A DNA stretch of 6,330 bases, from contig JAJRXH010000691.1 of assembly GCA_024276395.1 (NCBI GenBank), positions 1 through 6,330 on the forward strand. Direction: 5' to 3'. Position numbers and translations under genes: made by a program. Below the pieces are notes generated by a model. It was not told the origin of the DNA, did no database searches, and was given only the letters and a program-made list of their open reading frames with translations. This document shows positions 5,683 through 6,330 of the stretch, one piece after another (position 1 is the first letter of the stretch; each line of letters starts with the position of its first letter). Origin of the DNA: an archaeon (GTDB taxonomy: Archaea > Asgardarchaeota > Heimdallarchaeia > Hodarchaeales > S146-22).

Positions 5683-6330
5683 CTAGACATCTGTCTTTTC
5701 CAAAATGAAATAGTGACAACAGCTCTCGACGGCATCTTTCTTCAATTTCCACCCGGAATTCTCAATGATCACTTGAAATTCATCTGAAGTAGGTAATAAA
5801 AATGGAAAATATGGAGTAGCATATCCTAAATAACGGATTCGAATGAAAACTCTACCTAGTGGATGACCCAGCATCTCATTTCTTTTATGATATGCAGCAT
5901 GAAATGGATTCTTCGTAGACAAGGGATTGATGTATGATCCGATGACAACCGCCTTTTCAGTGCTCAGAGAATGTAATGTCCGTAGCAATCTGATGCAGCC
6001 ATCAATGCTACCTCCAACCCCAAAATTATTACCCATGAGCAAAAATGTCTGATATTTCGGAAGATTCTGAGGTAAATTAAAGATGGACGATAAGATGACT
6101 TTTTTAAGACCACGTTTCTGACAGGTTTCAATCGCCCCAGGAGACACATCCAATCCATACACCTCATAACCAAGTTCATGAAGATAAAGCGAATGCCTTC
6201 CTGCACCGCAACCTACATCGAGGATGGGAGATGACACTGATCCGAGAAGATCTAACTCTGGATTAGGCCACTCTTTTGGAGGTGAAAAATAGATGGTAGT
6301 ATCAACAGCCTCCACGTAGCCATCATCCCG
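5683..6330 (-). CDS. Class I SAM-dependent methyltransferase (5' partial)
   Basis: The frame is open to the window end: five codons (RDDGY) precede the GTG at 6315, so the true start is outside. Numbering from that GTG, ILDVGCGAGRH (31-41) is motif I, the glycine-rich SAM-binding loop. LGYEVYGLDVS (48-58) follows, with Asp56 the acidic residue that usually binds the SAM ribose. MGNNFGVGG (94-102) lies at the fourth strand, near the active site. The upstream part, ending in FSPPKEWPN, resembles the lead-in helix region of small-molecule methyltransferases. The C-terminal part is a normal Rossmann-like end (FQVIIENSGWKLKKDAVE and a final strand). The acceptor substrate cannot be told. Stop is TAG. 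It is followed after 24 bases by the seven-helix protein and is likely co-transcribed with it. Confidence 0.88.
   Translation of the reverse strand, partial: RDDGYVEAVDTTIYFSPPKEWPNPELDLLGSVSSPILDVGCGAGRHSLYLHELGYEVYGLDVSPGAIETCQKRGLKKVILSSIFNLPQNLPKYQTFLLMGNNFGVGGSIDGCIRLLRTLHSLSTEKAVVIGSYINPLSTKNPFHAAYHKRNEMLGHPLGRVFIRIRYLGYATPYFPFLLPTSDEFQVIIENSGWKLKKDAVESCCHYFILEKTDV

Noticed and set aside
5552..5752. Open frame of 66 codons on the minus strand bridging the methyltransferase and membrane-protein genes
   Set aside because: It overlaps two well-supported genes in another frame, has no clear ribosome binding site, and its composition looks like an out-of-frame reading.

Overview
The window looks like chromosomal DNA from an archaeon, roughly 40% G+C by eye. 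Three genes carry a GGTG-type Shine-Dalgarno sequence (AAGGTG before serS, GGGTGA before the surface-protein gene, GGTGA before the seven-helix membrane protein). A TATA box (TATATAAAA) lies at archaeal spacing upstream of the regulator. One protein has the signs of an archaeal surface protein: signal segment, six N-glycosylation sequons, and a short C-terminal hydrophobic anchor with a basic tail. The lineage cannot be fixed from this sequence. An Asgard or similar mesophilic archaeon is possible, but that is only an inference. No mobile element, CRISPR array, tRNA or rRNA is visible.

Layout. At 2-208 (+) is the C-terminal end of a small membrane protein. It converges, with a 9-base gap, on a TTG-started gene for a saccharopine/lysine dehydrogenase-like enzyme (218-1360, -). 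Upstream of that, on the same strand, is seryl-tRNA synthetase (1415-2785, -). A 149-base divergent intergenic region (2786-2934) holds a cluster of repeated TTCGT elements, a perfect 7+7 base dyad and two mutually exclusive small hairpins. It separates serS from the surface-protein gene (2935-3861, +). That gene converges on a winged-helix regulator gene (3919-4572, -) that is cut by a single in-frame TAA. The regulator has its own promoter around 4627-4636. Upstream on the same strand come a seven-helix membrane protein with a soluble C-terminal tail (4675-5658, -) and, 24 bases further, a SAM-dependent methyltransferase that runs off the window end (5683-6330, -).

How they may work together. 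The methyltransferase and the membrane protein are probably co-transcribed. The regulator could be read from its own promoter or partly by read-through from that pair. serS and the dehydrogenase lie 54 bases apart on one strand and may share transcripts. No single pathway links the whole window.

Points most worth a second look are the intact-looking regulator with one stop codon in its DNA-binding domain, the repeat cluster in the serS/surface-protein intergenic region, and the two unrecognised membrane or surface proteins. I did not find convincing evidence of a new multi-gene system.
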